From contig CAZVCC010000005.1 in assembly GCA_964626015.1 (NCBI GenBank), forward strand, positions 40,998-104,997: 64,000 nucleotides of DNA. The letters run 5' to 3'. Every line of letters begins with the position of its first letter. Position 1 is the stretch's first letter. Below, in pieces: positions 23,508-32,469 of the stretch. The stretch is from CAIKZJ01 sp964626015. Lineage in GTDB: Bacteria; Bacteroidota; Ignavibacteria; Tepidaquicellales; Tepidaquicellaceae. The translations under genes were made by a program, and so were the position numbers. The notes beneath the pieces were generated by a model, which ran no database searches, was not told the origin of the DNA, and saw nothing but the letters and a program-made list of their open reading frames with translations.

Positions 23508-25724
23508 ATGTCTTTTGATATTTCAAGTTTAAACCCTGCTCAGAAAAAAGCTGTCGTTTGCATTGAGGGTCCTTCTTTGATTATTGCCGGTGCAGGGAGC
23601 GGAAAAACAAGGGTACTCACGAGCAAGATAGCGCATCTTATAGAAAGCGGAATTAATCCTCATGAAATACTTGCCCTTACTTTTACAAACAAGGCTGCAA
23701 AAGAAATGAAAGAGCGGGTAATCAATTTTGCTGGAAACCGCTCTGAACATATCTGGATGGGGACTTTCCATTCTATGTTTGCAAGAATTCTCCGTATTGA
23801 AGCTGAACTACTCGGATTTACACGTAACTTTACAATTTACGATACTAATGATTCTGTCGGTGTTATAAAAAACATAATGCTTGAACAAAACATTTCACCA
23901 GATAAGTTTAATCCTAAAAGCATTCACTCGTACATAAGTAAAATAAAGAACAAAGTAATTTTACCTCCTGAATTCAATAAATTAGCCAACACTCAATTTG
24001 AAAACATAGTTAGCGATGTTTATTCTGAATACTTCGATAGAATGCGGAGAAACAACTCAATGGATTTCGACGATCTTCTTGTTTATCCTGTGTTACTTCT
24101 GAATAGGTACGAGGAAGTCCTCAGAAAATACCAAAACAGGTTTAAGTTTATTCTCGTCGATGAATATCAGGATACAAACAGAGCACAATACGAAATCATC
24201 AAAGCGTTATCGGTGGTTCATAAAAATATAACTGTTGTCGGTGATGATGCCCAATCAATCTATAAATGGAGGGGCGCAGAAATTCAGAATATATTCGATT
24301 TCAGGACAGATTTTCCGAATCATAAAATTTTCAGACTTGAGCAAAACTACCGTTCTACTAAGAAAATTCTCGATTTCGCCGGATTAATCATTAAAAAGAA
24401 TCTAAAACAAATTGATAAGAAACTATGGACAGATAATAACATCGGCGATCATATTACTATTATAGAGTCAATTACCGACAAAGAAGAAGCACTAAAAATT
24501 TCAAGGTATATTTCAAAAGAAATTCAGCATAGAAAATTGAAGTTTAATGATGTTGCAATTCTTTACAGGACTAACGCTCAGTCGAGGACATTCGAAGAAT
24601 ATTTCCGTCTTAATGCAATACCTTACATAATAGTTGGAGGTATAAGATTTTATGAACGTAAAGAAATTAAAGACATTCTTGCACATCTTAGAATTATTGT
24701 AAATCCCGCTGATGAAGAATCTATTTCACGTGTACTTCTGCTAAAAGAAGGATTCGGCAAAACAACAATGGATAAACTTAGGGTTATCGCATCTGAAGGT
24801 AAAAAGAATCTATATCAGGTAATTACTTCAACCGATAATCTTGGAACACTTACTGGTAAGGCAAGAAATAAAATCCTTGAAGTTTTAAACTTCATAAATA
24901 AATACAAATATCTTAAAGATGATATCGAACTGCATGAACTCGTTAGAGGAGTGATTGATGAAATGGGTATATTGAAAGCACTGCGTCTTGAAAATACAAA
25001 TGAAGCAGAAGAAAGAATTAACAATATTGATGAGTTTGTTTCTGCTGTTGCAGATTATGTCGAATCAAATGATTTACCCTCACTTGATGATTTTCTTTCG
25101 CAGGTTTCTCTCGTCAGCGATATTGATGAAATCGACGATAAAAAAAATGCTGTTACTTTAATGACTATTCATGCGTCTAAAGGACTCGAGTTTCCCGTTG
25201 TGTTTATTGTAGGTGTTGAAGAGGGAATTTTTCCGGTAACAGGTTCGTTAAACTCTCTTGAAGAGCTGGAAGAAGAAAGACGACTTTTCTACGTTGCAGT
25301 AACTCGTGCAATGGCAAAACTTTACATATCGTTTGCTGATATGCGGTACAGGTTCGGTAATAAGATGTATCAGATTAAATCAAGATTTCTTAAAGAAATT
25401 GAAGATGAGTACAGCAAAATGGAACTCGTCGAATATGAAAATTTCAAAACGGTTAAAAGTAAAGTTGCGTTTCATTCTAAAAGGTCAAATGCTAATCCGG
25501 GTATTAAGTTTAAAACCCCTAGTGAAGAATTTGAGGATAATGTGGGAGAGTTTTCCGACATTGTTAAAGGTAAAGGTGTTTATCATGAAACGTTTGGAAG
25601 TGGTGTTGTAATCGGCATTAACGGAATAGGAAAAGATAAGAAAGCTGATATTCTTTTTGAGGATTGCGGTCTTAAAAAGATAATTCTTAAATACGCTAAA
25701 TTAAGAGTTAATTTTGATAACTAA
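23508..25724 (+). CDS. UvrD/PcrA-type superfamily 1 DNA helicase
   Basis: ATP-driven 3'-5' helicase of nucleotide excision and mismatch repair. In 738 residues all SF1 motifs are seen: AGAGSGKTRVLTSKI (I), LTFTNKAAKEMKER (Ia), VDEYQDTNRAQYE (II), GDDAQSIYKWRGAE (III), EQNYRSTKKIL (IV), MTIHASKGLEFPVVF (V) and FYVAVTRA (VI). The C-terminal GKGVYHETFGSGVVIGING resembles the Tudor-like segment of PcrA/UvrD that binds RNA polymerase. It is the standard housekeeping form in length and domains. The DedA gene follows 12 bases later. Confidence 0.95.
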   Translation: MSFDISSLNPAQKKAVVCIEGPSLIIAGAGSGKTRVLTSKIAHLIESGINPHEILALTFTNKAAKEMKERVINFAGNRSEHIWMGTFHSMFARILRIEAELLGFTRNFTIYDTNDSVGVIKNIMLEQNISPDKFNPKSIHSYISKIKNKVILPPEFNKLANTQFENIVSDVYSEYFDRMRRNNSMDFDDLLVYPVLLLNRYEEVLRKYQNRFKFILVDEYQDTNRAQYEIIKALSVVHKNITVVGDDAQSIYKWRGAEIQNIFDFRTDFPNHKIFRLEQNYRSTKKILDFAGLIIKKNLKQIDKKLWTDNNIGDHITIIESITDKEEALKISRYISKEIQHRKLKFNDVAILYRTNAQSRTFEEYFRLNAIPYIIVGGIRFYERKEIKDILAHLRIIVNPADEESISRVLLLKEGFGKTTMDKLRVIASEGKKNLYQVITSTDNLGTLTGKARNKILEVLNFINKYKYLKDDIELHELVRGVIDEMGILKALRLENTNEAEERINNIDEFVSAVADYVESNDLPSLDDFLSQVSLVSDIDEIDDKKNAVTLMTIHASKGLEFPVVFIVGVEEGIFPVTGSLNSLEELEEERRLFYVAVTRAMAKLYISFADMRYRFGNKMYQIKSRFLKEIEDEYSKMELVEYENFKTVKSKVAFHSKRSNANPGIKFKTPSEEFEDNVGEFSDIVKGKGVYHETFGSGVVIGINGIGKDKKADILFEDCGLKKIILKYAKLRVNFDN

Positions 25725-25736
25725 ATAATATACAAC

Positions 25737-26420
25737 TTGGAATTTATTAATGAATTGTGGACTTACGTTTCAAACCCTGATTTTCTGAAGATTCTTATCA
25801 GAGATGTGGGATACATTGGATTATTTATAATAATATTCGCTGAGACGGGACTATTAGTAGGTTTTTTCCTTCCCGGAGATTCTCTGCTTGTTACCGCTGG
25901 CTTACTCGCTGCAACGGTAGTCCCGGGCAGTCCAACGAATGAAACCTATCTGAATATATACTATTTAAATTTTCTTCTGATTCCGGCAGCGATAATCGGA
26001 GATGCTGTCGGATATTTTATTGGTAAAAAACTGGGTACAAAACTATACAGCAGAAAATCATCAAGGTTCTTCAAACAGGAACACTTAATAAAAACTCATA
26101 ACTTTTATGAAAAACACGGTGGTAAGACAATTATAATCGCAAGGTTCATGCCAATTATTAGAACTTTTGCACCGACTGTGGCAGGTATTGCTGATATGCA
26201 TTATATTAAATTTGCTCAGTTCAATGTCTTTGGCGGTTTTTTCTGGATACTAAGCATGACATTACTCGGATACTATCTCGGTAATATACCGGGAGTGGAA
26301 CATCATATTGAAAAGGTCATTGTCATTGTCGTGTTTCTTTCAATACTTCCGGCAATAATCGGATGGCTAAAAACTAAGTTTAAAAAGACAAATACAGATA
26401 CGCAAAAATCAGAATCTTAA
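25737..26420 (+). CDS. DedA-family (VTT domain) membrane protein
   Basis: A 227-residue integral membrane protein with the DedA signatures FAETGLLVGFFLPGDSLLVTAG and ARFMPIIRTFAPTVAGIADM. DedA proteins are needed for envelope homeostasis and some act as undecaprenyl-phosphate or phospholipid flippases; the exact substrate here is unknown. The start is TTG at 25737, which fits the short N-terminus of the family. It lies 12 bases after the helicase gene. Confidence 0.93.
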   Translation: MEFINELWTYVSNPDFLKILIRDVGYIGLFIIIFAETGLLVGFFLPGDSLLVTAGLLAATVVPGSPTNETYLNIYYLNFLLIPAAIIGDAVGYFIGKKLGTKLYSRKSSRFFKQEHLIKTHNFYEKHGGKTIIIARFMPIIRTFAPTVAGIADMHYIKFAQFNVFGGFFWILSMTLLGYYLGNIPGVEHHIEKVIVIVVFLSILPAIIGWLKTKFKKTNTDTQKSES

Positions 26421-26491
26421 CTGAATTTTAATTATTTATAAATTCATTAGGTGGAGATGTTATTATTAAATCCTTTATTGATTTAAAATAA

Positions 26492-26809
26492 TTACTTATT
26501 CTTATTTTTCAGTTTCTGATATTCTTTATCAACCATATCACCTTTATCTAAATAATATGTTTCATAGAAATTAAACAACAGTCCAATACCCCAGAAGAAT
26601 GTTACATAAGCAGGCCAAGGAAAATTACCCCCCATATGGAAACTAATTTGCCCGAGATATTTAGTAAAAATATTAAAAAGCCAGATAGCCCATAACAATG
26701 CATTCACGAGTAAATATACTTTTAAGTGGCGCTTAAAACCTGCTCTTTTACGAGCAATACTCCAGAGCTTTGGATCTTTATGTTCTGTATTAGTTTGATT
26801 GTTTTCCAT
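26492..26809 (-). CDS. 2TM-domain protein
   Basis: A 105-residue protein with the 2TM layout: ARKRAGFKRHLKVYLLVNALLW (first helix about 28-49), then PAYVTFFWGIGLLFNFYET (second helix about 66-84), with charged ends. In FCB bacteria this domain is found alone or fused to histidine kinases of the LytS type. No function is established. It is convergent with the DedA gene and stands alone. Confidence 0.85.
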   Translation of the reverse strand: MENNQTNTEHKDPKLWSIARKRAGFKRHLKVYLLVNALLWAIWLFNIFTKYLGQISFHMGGNFPWPAYVTFFWGIGLLFNFYETYYLDKGDMVDKEYQKLKNKNK

Positions 26810-26970
26810 AACTATGATTTTGTAATTATATTAAATTTAAAATACAAATATAATTATAATACTTAAAGACCTTATTTTCAGAGATTTGCAAAACGAAAAA
26901 ATGTTCTTTTTTATTCGGGTAAACGTGTAAATTAATAAAAACCCGAATAATTTGAAAGTAACTTTAACCG

Positions 26971-27633
26971 CTAATTATTTTGTGCTTTAACTTCAATCCC
27001 AAATATGTCATCTGGTCTTTTGCTGAATTCATCCTTCATCACAAAGGATGTTATAAAAATTAATACTGCAAACCCAACCAAAACCGCAAACTGTACTCCC
27101 GATGTCTTTTGAATATCCTGTCTTGCTTTCATATCGCAGACTTCTCCCGGACAGTGTTGGGCTTTTTCCTTATAGAATAAATTGTAAAACTTGCATCCCA
27201 GACATATCCCAAAAGCAGATTCAAAGAAAAGAAAAACAAGACAAATCAAACATACAATTCCCGTTATCGGACTGAAAGCATTTATCACGACCATGTGCAA
27301 AAACATTACAGCCGCAAGACCAACACCGATGTACCAGGAAAACTTTTTCTGTGCTGCCCCAACGTACTCAGGTGTCTGATTCCTGACTATAAGTCTTCCT
27401 AAAATTAATGTAGGTGAAAACTTTGGATTTACAAACACTCTAATCATAAAATCAATCAGAAAACCGGTTATTACAAACTTGAACATCGTAAAATCTCCCT
27501 TGAAAATAATTATCATAAATGAAACGAATGTAAACAGAAAAAGTATTCCTGCCGCTGCTCTGATTTCCCTTTCATTCAATACAGGTATTTTATAACCTGG
27601 AACCTCTTCTCCAAAATTTATTGCTTTATTCAT
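26971..27633 (-). CDS. DUF4395 membrane protein
   Basis: A 220-residue protein with four or five hydrophobic helices, matching DUF4395: VNPKFSPTLILGRLIV, then FESAFGICLGCKFYNLF and a pair of further cysteines (HCPGEVCDM). The clustered cysteines after the CxxC helix suggest redox or metal binding. DUF4395 proteins are often found near thioredoxin-like or rhodanese genes; no such gene is adjacent here. Function unknown. Confidence 0.85.
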   Translation of the reverse strand: MNKAINFGEEVPGYKIPVLNEREIRAAAGILFLFTFVSFMIIIFKGDFTMFKFVITGFLIDFMIRVFVNPKFSPTLILGRLIVRNQTPEYVGAAQKKFSWYIGVGLAAVMFLHMVVINAFSPITGIVCLICLVFLFFESAFGICLGCKFYNLFYKEKAQHCPGEVCDMKARQDIQKTSGVQFAVLVGFAVLIFITSFVMKDEFSKRPDDIFGIEVKAQNN

Positions 27634-27854
27634 AATTTAATATTAATTCAATATATTAATAAAACGTGAATAAACAATATTAGTTTCATTAAATGTTGCT
27701 CTTCTCAAATGCTGAGTTAAGTCAAGTTTTATTTGAATAAATTACACAAATACACCGGAATAATATTTGTTTTAAGTAATTAGAGCTTTACTTTAGAGGT
27801 AAATTAATCCGTTTCAAAATAATCCAATTTTTGGTAACTTGCTTATCTAATTAC

Positions 27855-27941
27855 AGAGAGTTGCTCGAGTGGTTGAAGAGGCACGCCTGGAAAGTGTGTA
27901 AATGCGAAAGTGTTTCGCGGGTTCGAATCCCGCACTCTCTG
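27855..27941 (+). tRNA. tRNA-Ser (anticodon GGA)
   Basis: An 87-base class II tRNA: acceptor AGAGAGT pairs with ACTCTCT, anticodon arm CACGC-CTGGAAA-GTGTG with anticodon GGA (reads TCC and TCT), a long variable arm (about 27899-27918), T arm GCGGG-TTCGAAT-CCCGC and discriminator G, as expected for tRNA-Ser. No CCA is encoded. Confidence 0.95.
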
Positions 27942-27984
27942 CTCTTTTCTTAAACTCTTCCCCTTTGTGCCTATATGTAATATT

Positions 27985-28440
27985 TTACTTTAATACTGTT
28001 TTCAAAAATTCTTCAGTCTCATTTGTCGCATCAGTCATCACTTCTTCAACAAGTCCGCCTATCTGTTTTGAGAGGATAATTGAATTCATTCTTGATACAT
28101 AAACTTTTCCGTCGGCTTTTTCGTATACCGAGAACCTGCAGGGCATAAGCGATGAATATATGCGTTTGTCGTCAAGTGACAGTAATCTGTAAGAATGTTT
28201 GGGATTGCATACTTCAAAGACTTTCACTGGTAATACTTCCTTCCCGGTTTTTTTCATCGATGCCTGAAGGTCGTGTATAATCAACACTTTCCATCCACTG
28301 ATTGCAATTGATTCATCGAGTACTTTTATTGTTTCGTCAAACCCTAATCGGCTTTCAGATTCTATAAACATTTCTTCTGACTGCCCGCTCGCGGTTAGTG
28401 AGGTTAATAAAAAAGCTATTACTAATACTAAATTTTTCAT
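27985..28440 (-). CDS. Secreted DUF302 protein
   Basis: A 151-residue protein with a signal peptide (MKNLVLVIAFLLTSLTASGQ) and a DUF302 domain: GFDETIKVLDESIAISGWKVL, KVFEVCNPKHSYRLL, and MPCRFSVYEKADGKVYVSRMN. DUF302 occurs in exported or cytosolic proteins of unclear role. It is divergent from the OsmC gene, with which it shares a short intergenic region. Convergent with the tRNA-Ser gene. Confidence 0.88.
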   Translation of the reverse strand: MKNLVLVIAFLLTSLTASGQSEEMFIESESRLGFDETIKVLDESIAISGWKVLIIHDLQASMKKTGKEVLPVKVFEVCNPKHSYRLLSLDDKRIYSSLMPCRFSVYEKADGKVYVSRMNSIILSKQIGGLVEEVMTDATNETEEFLKTVLK

Positions 28441-28564
28441 GTTTTTTATCGTATTTTAATTTATGATATTTACAACATATAACAACTTACTAACGATATT
28501 AGTTGCTATTAGCATATATATTCTTTATTTTTGTATATTACTTAAATTTAAATACTTTAATAAT

Positions 28565-28960
28565 ATGGAAATGGAAATATTTTTTGAGGGCAATAAAAAA
28601 GTCAGTGCAAACCTGAACGGGACAATCATCAGAACTGACCAGCCCTTGCAGGCAGGTGGGAACGGCTCAGCTCCGGCTCCCTTCGATCTTTTCTTGGCAT
28701 CTATTGGAACTTGTGCAGGCATTTATGTCAAAGGATTCTGCGACCAGAGAGGCATTCCCTCTGATAATATTAGGATAATACAGCACATGCAGTATGACAA
28801 AGAATCTCGGCTCTTCAGCAGAATCGACCTTGAGATTAAACTACCTGCTGAATTCCCTGAAAAGTACAAGGATGCTGTCATTAACGTTGCAAACCTTTGT
28901 GCCGTAAAAAAACATTTAAATAATCCTCCTGAGATGGAAGTATTTGCAACTCAGGAATAA
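28565..28960 (+). CDS. OsmC-family protein
   Basis: A 131-residue OsmC/Ohr-type protein, thiol-dependent peroxidase or a relative. Both redox cysteines are present: Cys50 in SIGTCAGIYV and Cys112 in ANLCAVKKHL. The in-frame reading starts at 28463, but the extra 34 residues form an unrelated hydrophobic stretch; family proteins begin like MEMEIFFEGNKKVSANLNG, so I place the start at the ATG at 28565. The pattern is closer to the YhfA/OsmC group than to the organic hydroperoxide Ohr group. Confidence 0.88.
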   Translation: MEMEIFFEGNKKVSANLNGTIIRTDQPLQAGGNGSAPAPFDLFLASIGTCAGIYVKGFCDQRGIPSDNIRIIQHMQYDKESRLFSRIDLEIKLPAEFPEKYKDAVINVANLCAVKKHLNNPPEMEVFATQE

Positions 28961-29142
28961 ACGCTTTGAATTTCTGAAAAAAGAGAAGTCGAAGCACACA
29001 AGCGGCTTCTCTTTCCGTTTACTCCATAATATATTATTAACCCTCCCTATTCAAATCTCTGATAAATTTCTTTATCATCCGATTATCTGTAACTATTATG
29101 AAATTCCAATCGTACTATATTTAATTATTATTAGAATCTAAA

Positions 29143-31578
29143 ATGAAGAATATTTTTATTGTTGCAATTTTAATTGCTTTTGCTTTCATGAGTAACATAG
29201 CTTTCTCTCAATCAATTACATCTTCCATTAAAGGTACCGTTGTTGACAAAGTTTCAAACAAACCGTTGGAATCCGCCGCTGTGCAGCTTTTTAACTCTGC
29301 TGATTCTTCCTTGGTAACAGGCACACTAACTGACGTTAATGGTTCTTTCTTAATAAATGACATTCCTGAAGGCAAGTACTATGTTAGAATTAGTTATATC
29401 GGCTATACTAATGCTGTCGCTAAAAATGTTCTTACAGGTAACGAAAACAGAAACATTAATTTCGGTACTGTGAAACTTGAAATCAGCGAAGAAACAACGC
29501 AGGAAATTGAAGTCGTCGATGAAGCACCTTTAATGACTTTTGAAGCAGGGAAAAAAATATACGACGCCAAAAAAGACTTAACAACCCAGAACGGCAATGT
29601 AATGGATGTTCTTAAGAATGTTCCCTCTGTAGAAGTCGATAACGATGGCAATGTAAGTCTTAGAGGCAGTAGGGACGTCAAAATATTAATTGACGGCAAA
29701 CCCTCAGCACTGTTAAGCAATGGTACTCAGGTCCTTCAGAATATACCTGCTAATATCGTTGATAAGGTTGAAGTTATTAACAACCCGTCATCAAAATATG
29801 AAGCAGAGGGTGTTTCAGGTATAATCAATATTGTTATGAAGCAACAGAATCAAGCTCTCGGATATAATGGAAACTTAAAAGTAAACGGTGGTACTGAAGA
29901 TAAGTATAATTTTTCAACAGGCGGCTCTTATAAAAAAGGAAAACTTAGTCTTAATGGAAATTACAGTTACTGGAATTTTTCAATGCCTGGTATGACTAAC
30001 TTTGACAGGTATAATTACTCTAGCATCAATTCAAGATTTTCCGACCAGCTTTTAAACTGGAAATATAAAGGCCTTTCGCATTATGGCTCTTTTGGTATTG
30101 ACTACGACCTTGATAAAGAAAACACTCTTTCGCTCGTTACGAACATCTTCTTTTACAATAGGGACCTCAATTCCACGAGCAGTATAGATTTCTACAACGC
30201 TAATAACGAGTTAACTAACAATTTCGTGTCCTATAATGAAAATGGTAGAGAAGGTATGAACCTTGATGGTACCTTAACTTATTTCAAGAAGTTTAAAGAA
30301 AAAGGAAGAGATTTCTCAACCTTTATTAATTATTCATCCCGGAATGAATATGACAACACTGAGTACAAAGGTATCGTGTCAAACTCAACTACCGATCAAA
30401 TAAGAAAGTCTAATTATAGGTTCAATTTTCTTAATTTCCAGGCAGATTATATTCATCCTTTTGGAGAGAAAAACAAGCTCGAATCTGGTTTAAAGTCAGA
30501 AGCTCGGTTCATTAACGGTGTTTATTCTTTCAGATATTTCGATTCACCCTCTAATCAGTGGCTCCCGGCTCCGGGTAAGGATAACGACGCAAATTATCGA
30601 GATGTAATCTCTGCTGCTTACGCAGAATTCACCGGCGAGTATAAAGATTTTACTTACAAAGCTGGCTTAAGAGGTGAATTCACTATTGTAGATTTTGATA
30701 TTCTCAGGCAAACTCAAAAGTACAATGATAACTATGTTGATTTATTCCCGAGTCTTAATCTCTCGCAAAAACTCGGAATTGAAAATCAGGTGCAGCTTAG
30801 TTACAGTAGAAGAATTAAAAGACCTAATCTGTTCTTCCTTAATCCCTTTGTTGATTACATCGATGAATATACAAGCCGTTCTGGAAATCCTTACCTGAAA
30901 CCCGAGTACATAAACTCTTTCGAACTCGGTTATACAAGGTCGCTCAAGTTTGCTACACTTACTCTGTCTGGATTTTACAGAAATTCCAATAACCCTGTAA
31001 ACTTTGTTTCCTTTGTGGATACAAACGGTGTCTCTAATTCTAAACCTGAAAATGTCGGAAAATCGAATACTTACGGACTGGAATTTATAGTTCAGGGTGG
31101 ACTTGCTAAATGGTGGACAGTAAACGGAAGTGTTAGTTATTTTAATACTAACATCTATGACAATAGTAACCTTTTTAATTTTGACAAAACGTATAACGCT
31201 TGGTCAGCAAGATTTTCAACAAATGCTGCTATTCCCGATTTATTCGATGTACAGTTTACCTATTTCTATAACGGCGAACAGCTCTCAGCGCAGGGGAATA
31301 TTGAACCAATGCAGTCCATGAACATCGCTCTGCAAAAAAGCTTTTTTGATAAAAGGTTTATTGTTGGTTTCAGAGTCAATGATTTATTCAATCAGCAGAA
31401 ATTTTCCGCATATAACTCAGGAAATAATTTTACTCAGATAATTCAGCAAAAATCAAACTCAAGGTCAGCGTTCTTTACTCTTACGTATAACTTCGGTGAT
31501 AACGGTATGACAAAATCACAGAGGACATCACAAAGGAAGCAAAGAGAAACTGAAAACGAAATACAACAATCAAACTAA
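29143..31578 (+). CDS. TonB-dependent receptor-like outer-membrane protein
   Basis: An 811-residue outer-membrane protein. Order of parts: signal peptide (about 1-23), a CarboxypepD_reg-like beta-sandwich (about 27-110, GTVVDKVSNKPLESAAVQLF and IPEGKYYVRISYIGY), a plug domain (about 135-225, VMDVLKNVPSVEVDNDGNVS and LIDGKPSALL), then a large beta-barrel of the OMP_b-brl_3 type with YSRRIKRPNLFFLNPFVDY and a C-terminal FFTLTYNF. Such proteins import or recognise ligands; no substrate-specific gene is adjacent. It is followed by a strong hairpin terminator. Confidence 0.9.
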   Translation: MKNIFIVAILIAFAFMSNIAFSQSITSSIKGTVVDKVSNKPLESAAVQLFNSADSSLVTGTLTDVNGSFLINDIPEGKYYVRISYIGYTNAVAKNVLTGNENRNINFGTVKLEISEETTQEIEVVDEAPLMTFEAGKKIYDAKKDLTTQNGNVMDVLKNVPSVEVDNDGNVSLRGSRDVKILIDGKPSALLSNGTQVLQNIPANIVDKVEVINNPSSKYEAEGVSGIINIVMKQQNQALGYNGNLKVNGGTEDKYNFSTGGSYKKGKLSLNGNYSYWNFSMPGMTNFDRYNYSSINSRFSDQLLNWKYKGLSHYGSFGIDYDLDKENTLSLVTNIFFYNRDLNSTSSIDFYNANNELTNNFVSYNENGREGMNLDGTLTYFKKFKEKGRDFSTFINYSSRNEYDNTEYKGIVSNSTTDQIRKSNYRFNFLNFQADYIHPFGEKNKLESGLKSEARFINGVYSFRYFDSPSNQWLPAPGKDNDANYRDVISAAYAEFTGEYKDFTYKAGLRGEFTIVDFDILRQTQKYNDNYVDLFPSLNLSQKLGIENQVQLSYSRRIKRPNLFFLNPFVDYIDEYTSRSGNPYLKPEYINSFELGYTRSLKFATLTLSGFYRNSNNPVNFVSFVDTNGVSNSKPENVGKSNTYGLEFIVQGGLAKWWTVNGSVSYFNTNIYDNSNLFNFDKTYNAWSARFSTNAAIPDLFDVQFTYFYNGEQLSAQGNIEPMQSMNIALQKSFFDKRFIVGFRVNDLFNQQKFSAYNSGNNFTQIIQQKSNSRSAFFTLTYNFGDNGMTKSQRTSQRKQRETENEIQQSN

Positions 31579-31599
31579 ATACTATAATTTTAATAAATA

Positions 31600-31633
31600 A
31601 AAAAGAGAAAGGTATCCCCTTTCTCTTTTTTAT
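31600..31633. terminator. Bidirectional terminator between convergent genes
   Basis: Arms AAAAAGAGAAAGG (31600-31612) and CCTTTCTCTTTTT (31618-31630) form a perfect 13-bp stem with a five-base loop; T-rich on the plus side and, by symmetry, on the minus side. It separates the TonB-type receptor gene (plus) from the PH-domain gene (minus). Confidence 0.85.
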
Positions 31634-31655
31634 TTATCTTTTACTCCGTTCACCC

Positions 31656-31679
31656 CATATTATCCCCGGGGATAATATG
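31656..31679. repeat. Perfect 24-bp palindrome
   Basis: A perfect self-complementary sequence without loop, centred on CCCCGGGG between 31667 and 31668, with outer arms CATATTAT and ATAATATG. It lies 23 bases after the terminator and 163 bases before the stop of the next convergent gene, so no promoter is needed there. It could be a protein-binding site or a relic of a mobile repeat. Confidence 0.8.
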
Positions 31680-31841
31680 AAAATATCTATTGCATGGTTT
31701 CTAATCTTTTTAATTTGAATTTATCCGGCACTCTACGGGTACTCACTTGTAACAGTTGATTTTTGCTCTTTTATTTGTTAGCATCTCATATATTCTTAAT
31801 GTAAAAAATCTCTTCTTTTGTTTAGCTGCTAAAATTAATTA

Positions 31842-32453
31842 CTAATCAAGCAGCTTCTTCTTTCCCGCTTGAAACTCCTCATCCGAAATCACACCCGTTT
31901 CTTTCAACTTATTTAGTTTCTCCAGCTCGGTTCCTATATCATTATCACTCGAATCCCCGATTGCATCAGCAAATTCTTTCGCCTGATTTTTCATCTGCAT
32001 CTTCTTGTATTCTTCCTGCATCGTGGTTATTGCATCTTTCAACTTACCGGGTTTCTCAACATTATTGTACCTCGTTTCTCCTATCTCTGCCGCTGTTTGT
32101 ATATCAACATTTCCGTATCCGAATATTTTTCCCCAGAAAGACTGTGAGTAAGAAACGTTATTTATCTTATCAAGTGGACTCTCTTTTGTTTCGCTCGAAA
32201 ACACCCCCTCTTCATCTATTACTCTCATATTCGTAACCGCCCATATATTTCTGTTCCTTTCCAACATCTTATATGAAAGATATACTGCAGATACAACCGC
32301 TACAGGAATACCAACTATCGCAAGAGCAAAAAACATAAATGTTATTCCCACGGCTATTCCTATCAATCCAAATAAAAACTTCAAAACCATCGTAAACCAG
32401 TGAGGTCTTGTTATAAGAATTACTTTCTCATCCTTTTTTAGTTCTGTTCTCAT
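31842..32453 (-). CDS. PH-domain membrane protein with C-terminal SHOCT motif
   Basis: A 203-residue protein: N-terminal KKDEKVILITRPHWFTMVLKF, two membrane helices (about 23-60), a bacterial PH domain (NRNIWAVTNMRVIDEEGVFS and PLDKINNVSYSQSFWGKIFGYGN, about 70-125), a linker, and a SHOCT oligomerisation motif at the end (LEKLNKLKETGVISDEEFQAGKKKLL). Function unknown; this combination is widespread. It is 16 bases after the histidine kinase gene. Confidence 0.9.
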   Translation of the reverse strand: MRTELKKDEKVILITRPHWFTMVLKFLFGLIGIAVGITFMFFALAIVGIPVAVVSAVYLSYKMLERNRNIWAVTNMRVIDEEGVFSSETKESPLDKINNVSYSQSFWGKIFGYGNVDIQTAAEIGETRYNNVEKPGKLKDAITTMQEEYKKMQMKNQAKEFADAIGDSSDNDIGTELEKLNKLKETGVISDEEFQAGKKKLLD

Positions 32454-32469
32454 TCTCGTTGTTAATTAT

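Noticed and set aside
26911..26950. 10-bp inverted repeat TTATTCGGGT...ACCCGAATAA as a terminator of the DUF4395 gene
   Set aside because: The stem is good, but the loop is 20 bases and no T-run follows on the minus strand; I do not call it a terminator.
28463..28564. Hydrophobic N-terminal extension of the OsmC protein
   Set aside because: OsmC proteins are cytosolic and start near the internal ATG at 28565; the extension is probably translated leader DNA.
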